The notes beneath the pieces were generated by a model that was given only the letters and a program-made list of their open reading frames with translations, was not told the DNA's origin and ran no database searches. A DNA stretch of 49,648 nucleotides from an uncultured Oscillospiraceae bacterium. GTDB taxonomy: Bacteria; Bacillota; Clostridia; Oscillospirales; Oscillospiraceae. Positions 1 to 8,181 of the stretch are shown in pieces. The translations under genes were made by a program, and so were the position numbers. Position 1 is the first letter of the stretch, and every line of letters begins with the position of its first letter. The stretch lies in NCBI GenBank assembly GCA_947589745.1, contig CANQCS010000001.1, positions 121,613-171,260 on the forward strand, read 5' to 3'.

Positions 1-2
1 CC

Positions 3-998
3 ACCAACAGCATCAGCGACGTGACCTATGTACCCGGCAGCACGTCCCGCGGCGTGGAGACCATCCGCTATGCTGCCTACAACACCTCCGGTGATCTGCA
101 GTACATCGGTACCATTGAGTTCGCTTATATGGTGGAGGCCTCGGTCAGCTATGTCTCCGGCATCGCCGGTGTGACTTTCCGCAACGTGGACTTCTTCGGA
201 ACCGGTTCGCCTCTGGAGGCGGGACAGTACATCGCCTTTGGCGATCCCAGCTCCGGTAAGCTGTACCGCAACTATGTCAAGGGCTCCGGTACCGCCGTCA
301 CCGCCACGACCTACTTCGCCTCCACCAACAGCTCCGGCATCTACGCCATCAGCGATGTCACCTATGTGCCCAGCAACAATTTTGCCGGCACGGTGACGAT
401 CCCCTTCACGGTCTATGATGCCAATACCAGTGTGGGCAGCGGCAAGGTGACCATCCAGGTGTCCAGCAAGTCCTTTGTGGACGCGGTGGACAAGACCCAC
501 TGGGCCTATCCTTTCATCTACCGTCTGGTGGCCGAGGGCGTGGTCAAGGGTACCGATGACACCCATTTCTCCCCGAAGAAGGTGGTCACCAACGGCGAGG
601 CTATCAAGATGATCCTTCTGGCCGTGGGGTATGATGATCCCGGCCAGGGCTCCGGCAGCGCCTGGGCGCAGCCCTATATCGATATGGCCTATCAGAAGAA
701 GATCATCAGCAGCAACGAAGTGCCCTCCGCCGAGACCATCAGCCGCCAGACCATGGTGATGCTGGCCGCCAAGGCCATGGGCCTCAGCCCCGCTTCCAGC
801 GTCAATGCCGGCATTGACGGCCCAACCGATATCTCCGGCGACGCTGCCGGCTATATCCGCGCCATGTACAATGCGGGGATCATCAACGGCACCGTCGAGA
901 ACGGCGTGAACAAGTTCAAGCCCACCAGCTCCCTCACCCGTGAAGAGATGGCGAAGATCGTCTGCCTCATCATGGACTACTGTGATGAGCGCGGCTGA
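3..998 (+). CDS. SLH-domain surface protein, C-terminal part (5'-truncated by window edge)
   Basis: The frame is open to the left edge, so this is the last 331 or so residues of a larger cell-surface protein. The visible N-terminal part is repetitive: the phrase ISDVTYVP occurs at the very start and again about 115 residues later. This suggests tandem beta-sandwich repeats of roughly that length. The last 170 residues are three S-layer homology repeats, beginning at FVDAVDKTHWAYPFIYRLV, each with the usual acidic start and a late T/SR..A/EMA motif. SLH repeats are known to anchor proteins to secondary cell-wall polymer. The adhesive or structural role is inferred. A GTG at 21 is in frame but is not preferred as the start, because the repeat unit continues upstream of it. 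A strong terminator follows. Confidence 0.85.
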   Translation, partial: TNSISDVTYVPGSTSRGVETIRYAAYNTSGDLQYIGTIEFAYMVEASVSYVSGIAGVTFRNVDFFGTGSPLEAGQYIAFGDPSSGKLYRNYVKGSGTAVTATTYFASTNSSGIYAISDVTYVPSNNFAGTVTIPFTVYDANTSVGSGKVTIQVSSKSFVDAVDKTHWAYPFIYRLVAEGVVKGTDDTHFSPKKVVTNGEAIKMILLAVGYDDPGQGSGSAWAQPYIDMAYQKKIISSNEVPSAETISRQTMVMLAAKAMGLSPASSVNAGIDGPTDISGDAAGYIRAMYNAGIINGTVENGVNKFKPTSSLTREEMAKIVCLIMDYCDERG

Positions 999-1019
999 TT
1001 CGAAAGGATCCATAAAGTG

Positions 1020-1059
1020 AAAAGGACCGGCATGGCCGCGAGGCCATGCCGGTCCTTTT
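1020..1059. terminator. Bidirectional intrinsic terminator
   Basis: A perfect 18-bp stem (1020-1037 with 1042-1059, loop GCGA) begins with AAAA and ends with TTTT, so it can work on both strands. It separates the convergent SLH gene (+) and the polysaccharide deacetylase gene (-). Confidence 0.85.
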
Positions 1060-1095
1060 CGTGACTATCCTAGGGGCAACTTTTGTCCTTCTCTT

Positions 1096-2931
1096 TCAGA
1101 AAAGAGTAGCCCCGCTCCCAACTTCCGCCTCCTCAGAGGAAGGGGCCCCATTCTCCTGTGAGCCGTCCTCCGGGAGCTCGTCCCGTACCGTTGAGAGGGC
1201 GTCCTCCACATCCTCTACACGGACGAGGATCGCGGCGCCCTGAGCGCGGGTGGCCCCGGCGGCAGGAGAGAACTTGCCTGTGGCATCCCCTTTCATCAGC
1301 CCGCAGGCCACCACCGACTGCACCGATTTTCTGGCCCAGGAGGCCACAGCGTCCGCATCGGCGAATTGCTCCAATACCCCGGCGCCGTCCGGCAGCTCCA
1401 GGCCGCGATAGCCCAGGAACTTGGCCAGGATCACGCACATCTCCTGGCGGCTGATCTGGCCGTCAGGGGCAAAGATATCATCGCCCTGGCCCTTGACCAG
1501 CCCCCTGGCGAAGGCCCAGCACACCGCGTCCCGGTAGAAGCCGTCCGGCTTTATATCCCGGAAGGGGCAGGAGTCTCGCTCCACCTGGGTCACTTTTTCG
1601 CCGGAGTAGCGGTACAGCAGCGTCACCAGCTGAGCCCGGCTCAGGGCATCGTTGGGGGCAAACCGCTCTCCGCCCTTGCCGCTCATGAACCCCTCCGCCG
1701 CGGCCTGGTCCACCGCCTTATAGTACCAGTCCCCGGGGAACACGTCCCGGAACAGCTGCCCTCTGTCGGAGTAGGCGGCGCGGCTGGCGGGACTGGCCAG
1801 GTACTCCCCGCCGGCGGCGCAGGCGCTGATCACCGTACCCGGCGCGACGGACACGGGCCCTTTATACCGCGCCGAGTTCACCGTGGCCGCCGTGCCGTCC
1901 AGCGTATAATACATCTCCGTGCCCGGCGTCTGGTTCTCCAGCGTCAGGACGCCGTCCGACACCTGGATGACCGGGGCCTTGGCCACCGGCTGGGTGAAGC
2001 GCTGCTCCACCGTCTCGCTGCGGCTCCCGTTCATATCGAAGGCCGCCGCCGCCCAGACGGTGCAGGGCGGTGTGACGGTGAACGGCCCGGTGTACAGGGT
2101 GCTGGCCCCGTTGAGGGCGGCGTCCGACAGGGAGTAGTAGACGGACGCGCCCGCCTGGGCCGTGATAGTGATTTCCAGCTTCCCGTCCACGCTGCGGCTG
2201 GTGAGGACCGGCGGGGTGACAGGTCCCAGGTCCGTGCCGTTGGACTTGCACCGGCCGTAGGTGGTGCCGTTCTCCATGGCCACGCCCCGTCGGCGGTAGA
2301 GCTCCTTTACCGTGACGAACTCATAGCCGTCCTCCTGCAGCTCGTCGATGGCGGCCAGCGCGCCGTCCACGCTGGTGGAGTGGATGTCGTGGAGCAGGAT
2401 GATGGCGCCGTCGGCGGCGTCCTTCACCACCCGGCTCTTCACGGTGGAGGCGTTGCGGTCCTTCCAGTCCAGCGGGTCCACGGACCACAGGATCAGGGGC
2501 GCGGCGATATCGGCACGGACCCGGCTGTTGGTGCTGCCGTAGGGCGGCCGGACCATGTAGGACGTGCCCGTACCGCAGGCCAGGTCCAGCAGGGCGTTGG
2601 TACTGGCGATCTGGTCCGCCACCCCGCTGTCGGAGAGGTTCACCAGGTTGGCGTGATCATAGCTGTGGTTGGCGATCTGGTGCCCCTCCTGGTAGGCCCG
2701 GGACACCAGATCCGGGTACCGCTTCACATTGGTCCCCACCATAAAGAACGTGACCTTGACGCCCCGCTCCTTCAGCCCGTCCAGCAGGCGGCCGGTGTAG
2801 GGGCCTGGGCCGTCGTCAAAGGTCAGGGCGATGAGCTTGCCGCCGGTGGCCGCCCTCGCGGGCGTTCCTCCGGCCGCCAGTCCCAGGACCATCACCAGCG
2901 CCAGCACACATGTCAGAAATCTTTTCATCAT
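1096..2931 (-). CDS. Secreted polysaccharide deacetylase with chitobiase-like and SLH domains
   Basis: Predicted secreted NodB-type carbohydrate esterase (CE4), anchored to the wall. Residue numbers count from a GTG two codons upstream of the chosen ATG. A signal peptide covers residues 1-29 (ends ARA). NodB motifs follow: TFDDGPG with D41/D42, NHSYDH with metal ligands H91 and H95, RPPYG at 130-134, a D-x-x-DW motif near 155, and LLHDIH at 181-186. After the catalytic domain come two chitobiase/beta-hexosaminidase C-terminal-like modules (about 240-390; YYSLSDAALNG and MYYTLDGTAA). Three SLH repeats fill about 395-590. All catalytic motifs are intact. The substrate is probably peptidoglycan or a wall polymer, but the sequence does not say which. 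ATG 2931 is preferred to the GTG at 2937 because GAGGG lies about five bases upstream of it. Confidence 0.9.
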   Translation of the reverse strand: MMKRFLTCVLALVMVLGLAAGGTPARAATGGKLIALTFDDGPGPYTGRLLDGLKERGVKVTFFMVGTNVKRYPDLVSRAYQEGHQIANHSYDHANLVNLSDSGVADQIASTNALLDLACGTGTSYMVRPPYGSTNSRVRADIAAPLILWSVDPLDWKDRNASTVKSRVVKDAADGAIILLHDIHSTSVDGALAAIDELQEDGYEFVTVKELYRRRGVAMENGTTYGRCKSNGTDLGPVTPPVLTSRSVDGKLEITITAQAGASVYYSLSDAALNGASTLYTGPFTVTPPCTVWAAAAFDMNGSRSETVEQRFTQPVAKAPVIQVSDGVLTLENQTPGTEMYYTLDGTAATVNSARYKGPVSVAPGTVISACAAGGEYLASPASRAAYSDRGQLFRDVFPGDWYYKAVDQAAAEGFMSGKGGERFAPNDALSRAQLVTLLYRYSGEKVTQVERDSCPFRDIKPDGFYRDAVCWAFARGLVKGQGDDIFAPDGQISRQEMCVILAKFLGYRGLELPDGAGVLEQFADADAVASWARKSVQSVVACGLMKGDATGKFSPAAGATRAQGAAILVRVEDVEDALSTVRDELPEDGSQENGAPSSEEAEVGSGATLF

Positions 2932-2990
2932 CCGCACCCTCTTATCTCTTTATCTTTTTTATCGAACAAGGTACAGCCGGCTGTCTGCCC

Positions 2991-4172
2991 TCAGTCCAGC
3001 TCATAAGTCCTGCGGGCGATCCCCAGCTCCTCGTCGGTGGGGATGACCCGCACGCACACAGCGGAGTCCTCCGCCGAGATAACGGCCCCGCCGCAACAGG
3101 ACTCGTTTTTCTCCCGGTCCAGCCGGATGCCCAGCGGCGCCAGCTTCTCGCAGACCATCTGCCGGATACGGGGGGAGTGCTCGCCGATCCCGGCGGTGAA
3201 CACCAGGTCGTCCAGCCGCCCCAGGTCCAGATAAAACGCGCCGATGTAGTGGACGATACCGGTGACGAACACATCCACCGCCAGCTTCGCCCGCCGGTCT
3301 CCCGCGTCCGCCGCCTCCAGGACGTAGCGCAGGTCGCCGCTGACGCCGGAGATCCCCAGCAGGCCGCCCTTTTTCTGAAAGCCCTCCAGAATTTCCTCCT
3401 CCGTCAGCCCCTGGTCCCGGAGGAAGCACAGCATCCCGGAGTCGATATCGCCCACCCGGTTGGCGTGGATCAGGCCGGACTCCAGGGACATCCCAAAGCT
3501 GATATCCACGCTCTTCCCGTTCTCGATGGCGCACACCGAGCAGCTGCCGCCCAGGTGGCAGGAGATGGCGGCGTACTCCCGCTTCTCCGCGTTCAGTACG
3601 TCCGCGATGTATCCGTGGGAGGCGCTGTGGTAGCCCAGGCGCTGGACCCCGTACTTCTCGTACCACTCGTAGGGCACGCCGAAAATTCTCCGCTCCAGGG
3701 GAATGTCCCTATGGAAAGCCGTCTCGAAGGCCCCCACGAACCGGGCCTCCGGCAGAAAGCCCCGCATGACCTCGATGGCCTTCAGGTAGGCGGCGTTGTG
3801 GAGCGGAGCCAGGGCGATCCACTCCCGCATCCCTTCCAGCACTTCGCCGTCGATCTCATGGATGCCGAAGTGTCCCTTGGACAGGGTGGCCTTGAATCCC
3901 ACCCGCTGGATCTCTCCCACGCCGGACAGCACCGCGTCCCCGCCCGATGTCAGGCGGCGGAGGAACGCCTCGATCCCGGTCTGATAGTCGGGGATATCCT
4001 GTCCCTCCAGGACACATCCCTTGCCGGTCAGTTCGTTCCGGTAGCCAAAGACGGCGTCGTCCCGGCTGCCCACCCGCTCCGTCCAGCCCCGGGCCAGCAC
4101 GGTGCAGGACGGCATATCGTACAGCTTGAATTTCAGAGAGGTGCTCCCCACATTACAAATCAGTATGTTCAT
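2991..4172 (-). CDS. ackA: Acetate kinase family protein (divergent)
   Basis: ASKHA-fold acetate/butyrate kinase family, expected to interconvert acetyl phosphate and ADP with acetate and ATP. The start MNILICNVGSTSLKFKL is chosen because it begins at the family's N-x-G-S-x-S phosphate-binding strand and has GGAGGAAAGGA upstream. The 393-residue length fits the family (about 400). Recognisable motifs are ETAFHRDIP, YGVQRLGYHSASH (usually GFHGTSH; both His kept), NRVGDID (Arg kept), FTAGIGEHSP and IPTDEELGIAR. The nucleotide-loop motif reads CHLGGSCSV where typical enzymes have CHLGNGAS, and the segment after it is also atypical. No phosphotransacetylase gene is adjacent. It may have a different acyl substrate. 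Family assignment is firm; the exact reaction is not. Confidence 0.8.
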   Translation of the reverse strand: MNILICNVGSTSLKFKLYDMPSCTVLARGWTERVGSRDDAVFGYRNELTGKGCVLEGQDIPDYQTGIEAFLRRLTSGGDAVLSGVGEIQRVGFKATLSKGHFGIHEIDGEVLEGMREWIALAPLHNAAYLKAIEVMRGFLPEARFVGAFETAFHRDIPLERRIFGVPYEWYEKYGVQRLGYHSASHGYIADVLNAEKREYAAISCHLGGSCSVCAIENGKSVDISFGMSLESGLIHANRVGDIDSGMLCFLRDQGLTEEEILEGFQKKGGLLGISGVSGDLRYVLEAADAGDRRAKLAVDVFVTGIVHYIGAFYLDLGRLDDLVFTAGIGEHSPRIRQMVCEKLAPLGIRLDREKNESCCGGAVISAEDSAVCVRVIPTDEELGIARRTYELD

Positions 4173-4331
4173 TTTTGCTGCGTCCTTTCCTCCCAGTCCC
4201 TGTGAATTATAGCACGCGGCGGGAAAATTGTCCATATTGCCCGCCAATTTTTGGTGGCTCGGGGCGGGTGAGAACGAGACAGCTCTTAACGCGGCGAAAT
4301 ACTTTACGATCTATTCATACTTTTTTGAAAG

Positions 4332-4356
4332 ATATACCTTGACACACGAAGTATAT
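4332..4356. promoter_or_regulatory. Candidate PadR operator
   Basis: ATATAC (4332-4337) and GTATAT (4351-4356) form an inverted repeat with a 13-bp spacer. It covers the -35 hexamer and part of the promoter spacer. PadR repressors commonly bind AT-rich dyads at their own promoter, so autoregulation is inferred. Confidence 0.45.
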
Positions 4357-4367
4357 TGAGCTATAAT
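4339..4367 (+). promoter_or_regulatory. Consensus sigma-A promoter of the padR operon
   Basis: Exact TTGACA (4339-4344), a 17-bp spacer, and exact TATAAT (4362-4367), about 48 bp before the padR start. Confidence 0.85.
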
Positions 4368-4414
4368 ATGCCTATCAAACACGGCGGGCCTGCCGCCGGA
4401 AAGGAGTGTTTCGA

Positions 4415-4750
4415 TTGTCCATTTCAGCTGACACCCTGCGGGGCCACACGGACACCATCATCCTGACCCAGCTCATGCGGGGCGACAATTACGGCTATGA
4501 GATCAACAAGACCATCCAGCAGCGCACCGGCGGACAGTACGGCTTCAAGGAGGCCACGCTGTACACGGCCTTCAAGCGGCTGGAGGCCGCGGGCCTCATC
4601 ACCGCCTACTGGGGCGAGGACGGGCCCGGTGCCCGGCGGCGGTACTATTCCATCACCGACGCGGGCCGGGAGACATGGCGGAAGAACTGCCAGGACTGGC
4701 AGAACACCAGGGCGCTGTTGGACGCCCTCATCAACATCGAGGAGGAGTGA
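4415..4750 (+). CDS. PadR-family transcriptional regulator
   Basis: A 111-residue PadR-type winged-helix repressor. The family core is clear: LMRGDNYGYEINKTI (helix 1-2), then FKEATLYTAFKRLEAAGLI (recognition helix region) and GARRRYYSITDAGR (wing). TTG at 4415 is chosen as start because AAGGAG ends 8 bases upstream; the GTG at 4406 lies inside that ribosome binding site. It is first in a three-gene operon with a HAAS/DUF4097 protein and a small membrane protein. That pairing is common in Firmicutes, where PadR regulates the downstream gene. Likely autoregulated through the dyad in its promoter. The ligand is unknown. Confidence 0.85.
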   Translation: MSISADTLRGHTDTIILTQLMRGDNYGYEINKTIQQRTGGQYGFKEATLYTAFKRLEAAGLITAYWGEDGPGARRRYYSITDAGRETWRKNCQDWQNTRALLDALINIEEE

Positions 4751-4757
4751 CCGGATC

Positions 4758-6134
4758 ATGGAACGCATCAGAACAAAATTCATCGTCGCGGTGACGAACC
4801 GGCTGTCCGCCGCCGCCGATACCAACGCCAAGCTGGAGCTCATCGAGGAGCTCAGCGACAACCTGTACCAGCGCTATCTGGACTTCTCCGCCCAGGGCAT
4901 GGACGAGGAGACCGCCTATCAGAAGGCGCTGGACGACCTGGGCGACGTGGACGAGCTGTTGGCCTATCTGGCCAGCCTGGGTCCCGACGGGGAGATCCCG
5001 CCCAGCCAGAGCCAGGAGCAGCCGTCCCGGTCCTTGGGAGACGACTTCATGCGGGGCCTGGAGAGCTTTCTGCGGGAGACCATCAGCCAGGCTGAGGACG
5101 CCGTCCACCAGGCCAAGGGCATCGTCAAGGATGTGAACGACAAGATCAAAGAGAAGTACCCCAACGGCTTCAAGGGCAAGGTGTCCATCCACGTGGACGG
5201 CGACGAGGTCCATGTGAACGACGAGGCGGCGGAGAAGGGCTGGACCTTCACCGCCGGATACAACAAGGACCGGGGCGGCTTCTTCTGCGGCGACCGGCAG
5301 AGCCGCCGGGTGGAGGGCACCCGCTTCCCCTCCGAGGCGCTGAAGGCCGTTGACGTGGGAATGGTCAACGGCGACGTGACCATCCACCTGGACGACGACC
5401 CCGCCGCCGACGTGGTGCTGGAGACGGAGTCGGAGAACCTGGAGGTGCGCCTCAGCGACGACGGCGAGGTGCTGACCGTCCGGCAGGGGAACACCGCCAG
5501 CTCCTCCTTCTTCTTCGGCCGGGGCCTGGCCGCCGCCGACGTGGAGCTGACCATCCCCCGGCGGGCCTGGGAGTCCATCAAGGTGGAGAGCACCAACGGG
5601 GACGTGGAGATCGACCGGGGCCTGGCGGCCAATGTGCTGCGGGTCAAGACCGCCAACGGCGACCTGTCGCTGGACGGCGCCAACTGCGGCCTGCTGCATT
5701 TCGGCAGCGCCAGCGGGGATCTCAGCTGCGGGGACTTCACCGGCGACGTAGAGGCGGAGACCGCCAGCGGCGACGTGGAGCTGGCGGGGAGCTTCGGCAA
5801 GGTGTCCGCCTCCACGGCCAGCGGCGACGTCCGCGTCGAGGGCAGCGTCCGGGAGGCATCCTGCGCCAGCATGAGCGGGGACATCGAGCTGGACAGCTCC
5901 GCCACGCCGGAGAAGCTGTCCCTGTCCTCCAAGTCCGGGGACTGCCAGATCACCATTCCCGGGGATGTGGGCTTCACCCTCCAGTACAGCACCGTCAGCG
6001 GCGAGCTGGACAGCCGCTTCCAGCTGGTGGGGCCTATCGGCTCCCGCTCCGGCGAGGCCATCTACCTGGACGGCGGCGGACGGACCTTCTCCGTGTCCAC
6101 CGTCAGCGGCGATATCACGCTGCGGCAGAACTAA
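4758..6134 (+). CDS. HAAS-domain / DUF4097 beta-helix protein
   Basis: A 458-residue protein. Residues 1-80 form a HAAS/DUF1700-like helical domain (ELIEELSDNLYQRYLDF, ALDDLGDVDELLAYLA), which typically sits next to PadR genes. A charged linker with helical segments (about 90-140) follows. From about 190 to the end there is a DUF4097-type right-handed beta-repeat region with recurring SGDVEL/SGDIEL/NGDVEI units. No signal peptide or membrane helix is visible, so it may be cytoplasmic; many relatives carry a membrane anchor. ATG 4758 is chosen because GGAGGAG at the padR 3' end lies about 10 bases before it. Its role is probably envelope stress or scaffold signalling, but this is inference from context only. 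Confidence 0.75.
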   Translation: MERIRTKFIVAVTNRLSAAADTNAKLELIEELSDNLYQRYLDFSAQGMDEETAYQKALDDLGDVDELLAYLASLGPDGEIPPSQSQEQPSRSLGDDFMRGLESFLRETISQAEDAVHQAKGIVKDVNDKIKEKYPNGFKGKVSIHVDGDEVHVNDEAAEKGWTFTAGYNKDRGGFFCGDRQSRRVEGTRFPSEALKAVDVGMVNGDVTIHLDDDPAADVVLETESENLEVRLSDDGEVLTVRQGNTASSSFFFGRGLAAADVELTIPRRAWESIKVESTNGDVEIDRGLAANVLRVKTANGDLSLDGANCGLLHFGSASGDLSCGDFTGDVEAETASGDVELAGSFGKVSASTASGDVRVEGSVREASCASMSGDIELDSSATPEKLSLSSKSGDCQITIPGDVGFTLQYSTVSGELDSRFQLVGPIGSRSGEAIYLDGGGRTFSVSTVSGDITLRQN

Positions 6135-6153
6135 AGAAAAAGAGAGGACCGCC

Positions 6154-6441
6154 ATGAACAAAAAACTCACTGATATCGTAGCATATCTCACCTGGGTGGG
6201 GCTCATCCTCGCCTTTCTCCTGGGGGACCGGCTGGGCAGCCGGTTCCACCTGAACCAGGCTTTGGTCATCTGGCTGGCCATCACCCTGGTGGGCGTGGTC
6301 GCCAAGGTCGCCTGGGTGGGGTGGATCATCGGACTGGTGGGCGGCATTTTCTGCGCCGTATGCTGGTTCATCGGCATCGTCAACGCCATCTCCGGCGTGG
6401 AGAAGCCCGTCCCCCTGCTGGGGCAGATCAAGCTGCTGTAA
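6154..6441 (+). CDS. Small membrane protein (DUF4870-like)
   Basis: A 95-residue protein with three hydrophobic helices (about 8-24, 36-56, 59-80) and a short polar C-terminus. The layout resembles DUF4870/TM2-like small membrane proteins, although I cannot confirm the family by eye. It begins 19 bp after the DUF4097 gene with AGAGAGGA upstream, so it is the last gene of the padR operon. A terminator follows at 6456. It could give a membrane partner to the otherwise soluble DUF4097 protein (inference). Confidence 0.65.
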   Translation: MNKKLTDIVAYLTWVGLILAFLLGDRLGSRFHLNQALVIWLAITLVGVVAKVAWVGWIIGLVGGIFCAVCWFIGIVNAISGVEKPVPLLGQIKLL

Positions 6442-6455
6442 TAGAACAGACGCAG

Positions 6456-6490
6456 GAGGCCCGCCGGACAAAACCGGCGGACCTCTATTC
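6456..6490 (+). terminator. Intrinsic terminator after the padR operon
   Basis: GAGGCCCGCCGG (6456-6467) pairs with CCGGCGGACCTC (6474-6485) with one mismatch and loop ACAAAA, followed by a T-rich run. Confidence 0.7.
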
Positions 6491-6495
6491 TTTGG

Positions 6496-6530
6496 TTTAC
6501 AAGCCGCACAAAAGGTGATATACTGTCACC
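6496..6530 (+). promoter_or_regulatory. birA promoter with a dyad over the -10
   Basis: TTTACA (6496-6501), a 17-bp spacer, and TATACT (6519-6524). The -10 sits inside an inverted repeat GGTGA-N7-TCACC (6514-6530), a possible operator. It does not resemble the classical BirA operator. Confidence 0.7.
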
Positions 6531-6553
6531 AAATAGCAGGAAGAGGGTGCGGC

Positions 6554-7546
6554 ATGAGCAAGGAGCGGGTATATGCGCTGCTGCGGGAACAGCCGGAGGT
6601 GTTCCGCTCCGGGCAGGAGTTGAGCCAGCTGCTGGGCATCAGCCGGGCGGCGGTGTGGAAGGCCATCGAGGCTCTGCGGAGGGACGGCTACACCGTGGAG
6701 GCCCGCACGGGCCTGGGCTACCGCCTCACCGCCGCGCCGGATGCCCTGGTGGAGCGGGAGATCCGCCGGTTCCTGCCATCGGAGGCAATGTGCCCGGACC
6801 TGCGGTGCCTGGAGGAGGTGGACTCCACCAACTCCTACCTGAAGCGGGAGGCCCTGGCCGGCGCGCCGGACCGGACGGCGGCGGTGGCCGAGCGCCAGAC
6901 CGGCGGCCGGGGCCGCATGGGCCGGACCTTCCAGTCCCCCGCCGGACAGGGGGTGTATCTGTCGGTGCTGCTGCGGCCCAAGCTGGAGCCGGAGGCCCTG
7001 ATGGGGGTCACCGGCATGGCCGCTGTGGCGGTGTGCGATGCGGTGGAGGCCGCCGCCGGGGTGCGGCCCGGCATCAAGTGGACCAACGATCTGGTGCTGA
7101 ACGGGCGGAAGCTCTGCGGCATCCTGACGGAGCTGGCCATCGAGGCGGAGACCGGGCTGGCCGAGTCTCTGGTCATCGGCGCGGGGGTCAACGTCCGGCA
7201 GCGGGACACGGACTTCGGCCCGGAGCTGGCAAAGATGGCCACGTCCCTGGAGCAGGAGGGTTGCCCCGTGTCCCGGCCCAAGCTGGCCGCGGCTATGATC
7301 CAGGCGTTCTGCCATCTGGCGGACAGCCTGGGCGGGGATGTGACGCCCTGGGTGGACGCCTACCGGCGGGACTGCGTCACCCTGGGGAAGCCTGTGCGCC
7401 TGCTCTGGACAGAGGGCCAGACCCGGGCGGAGGCCCTGGACATCGACGGACAGTTCGGCCTGGTGGTCCGGCTGCCGGACGGCGCCGTCACCACGGTCCG
7501 CACCGGCGAGGTGTCGGTCCGGGGGCTGTACGGTTATACCGATTGA
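6554..7546 (+). CDS. birA: Bifunctional biotin-protein ligase / biotin operon repressor
   Basis: Activates biotin with ATP to biotinyl-AMP and transfers it to carboxylase carrier domains; the N-terminal domain also represses transcription. Residues 1-60 form a winged helix (LLGISRAAVWKAIEALRRDGY, GLGYRL). The catalytic core has EVDSTNSYLKR (88-98), the adenylate-binding loop GRGRMGR (118-124), and KWTNDLVLNGRKLCGIL (175-191). A C-terminal SH3-like domain fills about 280-330. The 330-residue length is normal. ATG 6554 has AGGAAGAGGG upstream and starts exactly at the HTH. No biotin biosynthesis genes are nearby, so it may regulate distant transport genes. Confidence 0.93.
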   Translation: MSKERVYALLREQPEVFRSGQELSQLLGISRAAVWKAIEALRRDGYTVEARTGLGYRLTAAPDALVEREIRRFLPSEAMCPDLRCLEEVDSTNSYLKREALAGAPDRTAAVAERQTGGRGRMGRTFQSPAGQGVYLSVLLRPKLEPEALMGVTGMAAVAVCDAVEAAAGVRPGIKWTNDLVLNGRKLCGILTELAIEAETGLAESLVIGAGVNVRQRDTDFGPELAKMATSLEQEGCPVSRPKLAAAMIQAFCHLADSLGGDVTPWVDAYRRDCVTLGKPVRLLWTEGQTRAEALDIDGQFGLVVRLPDGAVTTVRTGEVSVRGLYGYTD

Positions 7547-7575
7547 TCTCGCGTTTATTAAGGAGGATTTTCACG

Positions 7576-8181
7576 ATGCCCGTATTTCTGGACCTGTTTC
7601 TCACCTTCGCCAAGGTAGGGGCGATGACTTTCGGCGGCGGCTACGCCATGCTGCCCATCCTCCAGCGGGAGGTGGTGGAGAAAAAGGGGTGGGCCACCGA
7701 CGAGGAGCTCACCGACTACTTTGCCATCGGCCAGTGTACCCCCGGCGTCATCGCCGTGAACACCGCCACCTTCATCGGCCACAAGTATAAGGGAAAGCTG
7801 GGGGGCATTGTCGCCACCCTGGGTGTGGTGTTCCCCTCCATCGTCATCATCACCGCCATCGCCGCCTTTATCTCCAACTTCGCGGATATTCCCTGGGTGC
7901 AGCACGCCCTGGCGGGGGTCAACGCCTGCGTGGTGGCCCTCATTGCCTCCAGCGTGGTGAAGCTGGGGAAGACCACCCTGAAAAACCGGCCCAGCGTGGC
8001 GATCTTCCTCATTGTGCTGGCCCTGGCCTGTGCGGGCAACTTTATGACCTTCCCTGCCGATGTATGGTGGGGGAAGGTGCTGGACACCCTGCTGTCCCCG
8101 GTGGTGTTCGTCATCGGCGCGGGGCTGGCGGGCTTTCTCCTGTGGCGGCCCGCCAGTGAGAAGGGGGGAAAGGCGAAATGA
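7576..8181 (+). CDS. Chromate-transporter family protein, subunit 1
   Basis: A 201-residue half-size (short-chain) CHR family membrane protein. It has the family signatures FLTFAKVGAMTFGGGYAMLPILQ near the N-terminus and AIGQCTPGVIAVNTATFIG around residues 50-70, followed by hydrophobic helices to the end. Short-chain CHR proteins are encoded as adjacent pairs that act together; the second subunit starts inside this gene's stop (ATGA). ATG 7576 follows AGGAGG. Whether chromate is the true substrate in an anaerobic gut organism is not known. Confidence 0.85.
   Translation: MPVFLDLFLTFAKVGAMTFGGGYAMLPILQREVVEKKGWATDEELTDYFAIGQCTPGVIAVNTATFIGHKYKGKLGGIVATLGVVFPSIVIITAIAAFISNFADIPWVQHALAGVNACVVALIASSVVKLGKTTLKNRPSVAIFLIVLALACAGNFMTFPADVWWGKVLDTLLSPVVFVIGAGLAGFLLWRPASEKGGKAK

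Noticed and set aside
2972-2983. ACAGCCGGCTGT palindrome between acetate kinase and deacetylase genes
   Set aside because: Only a 6-bp half-arm, no loop and no T tract on the transcribed strand; probably not a terminator.
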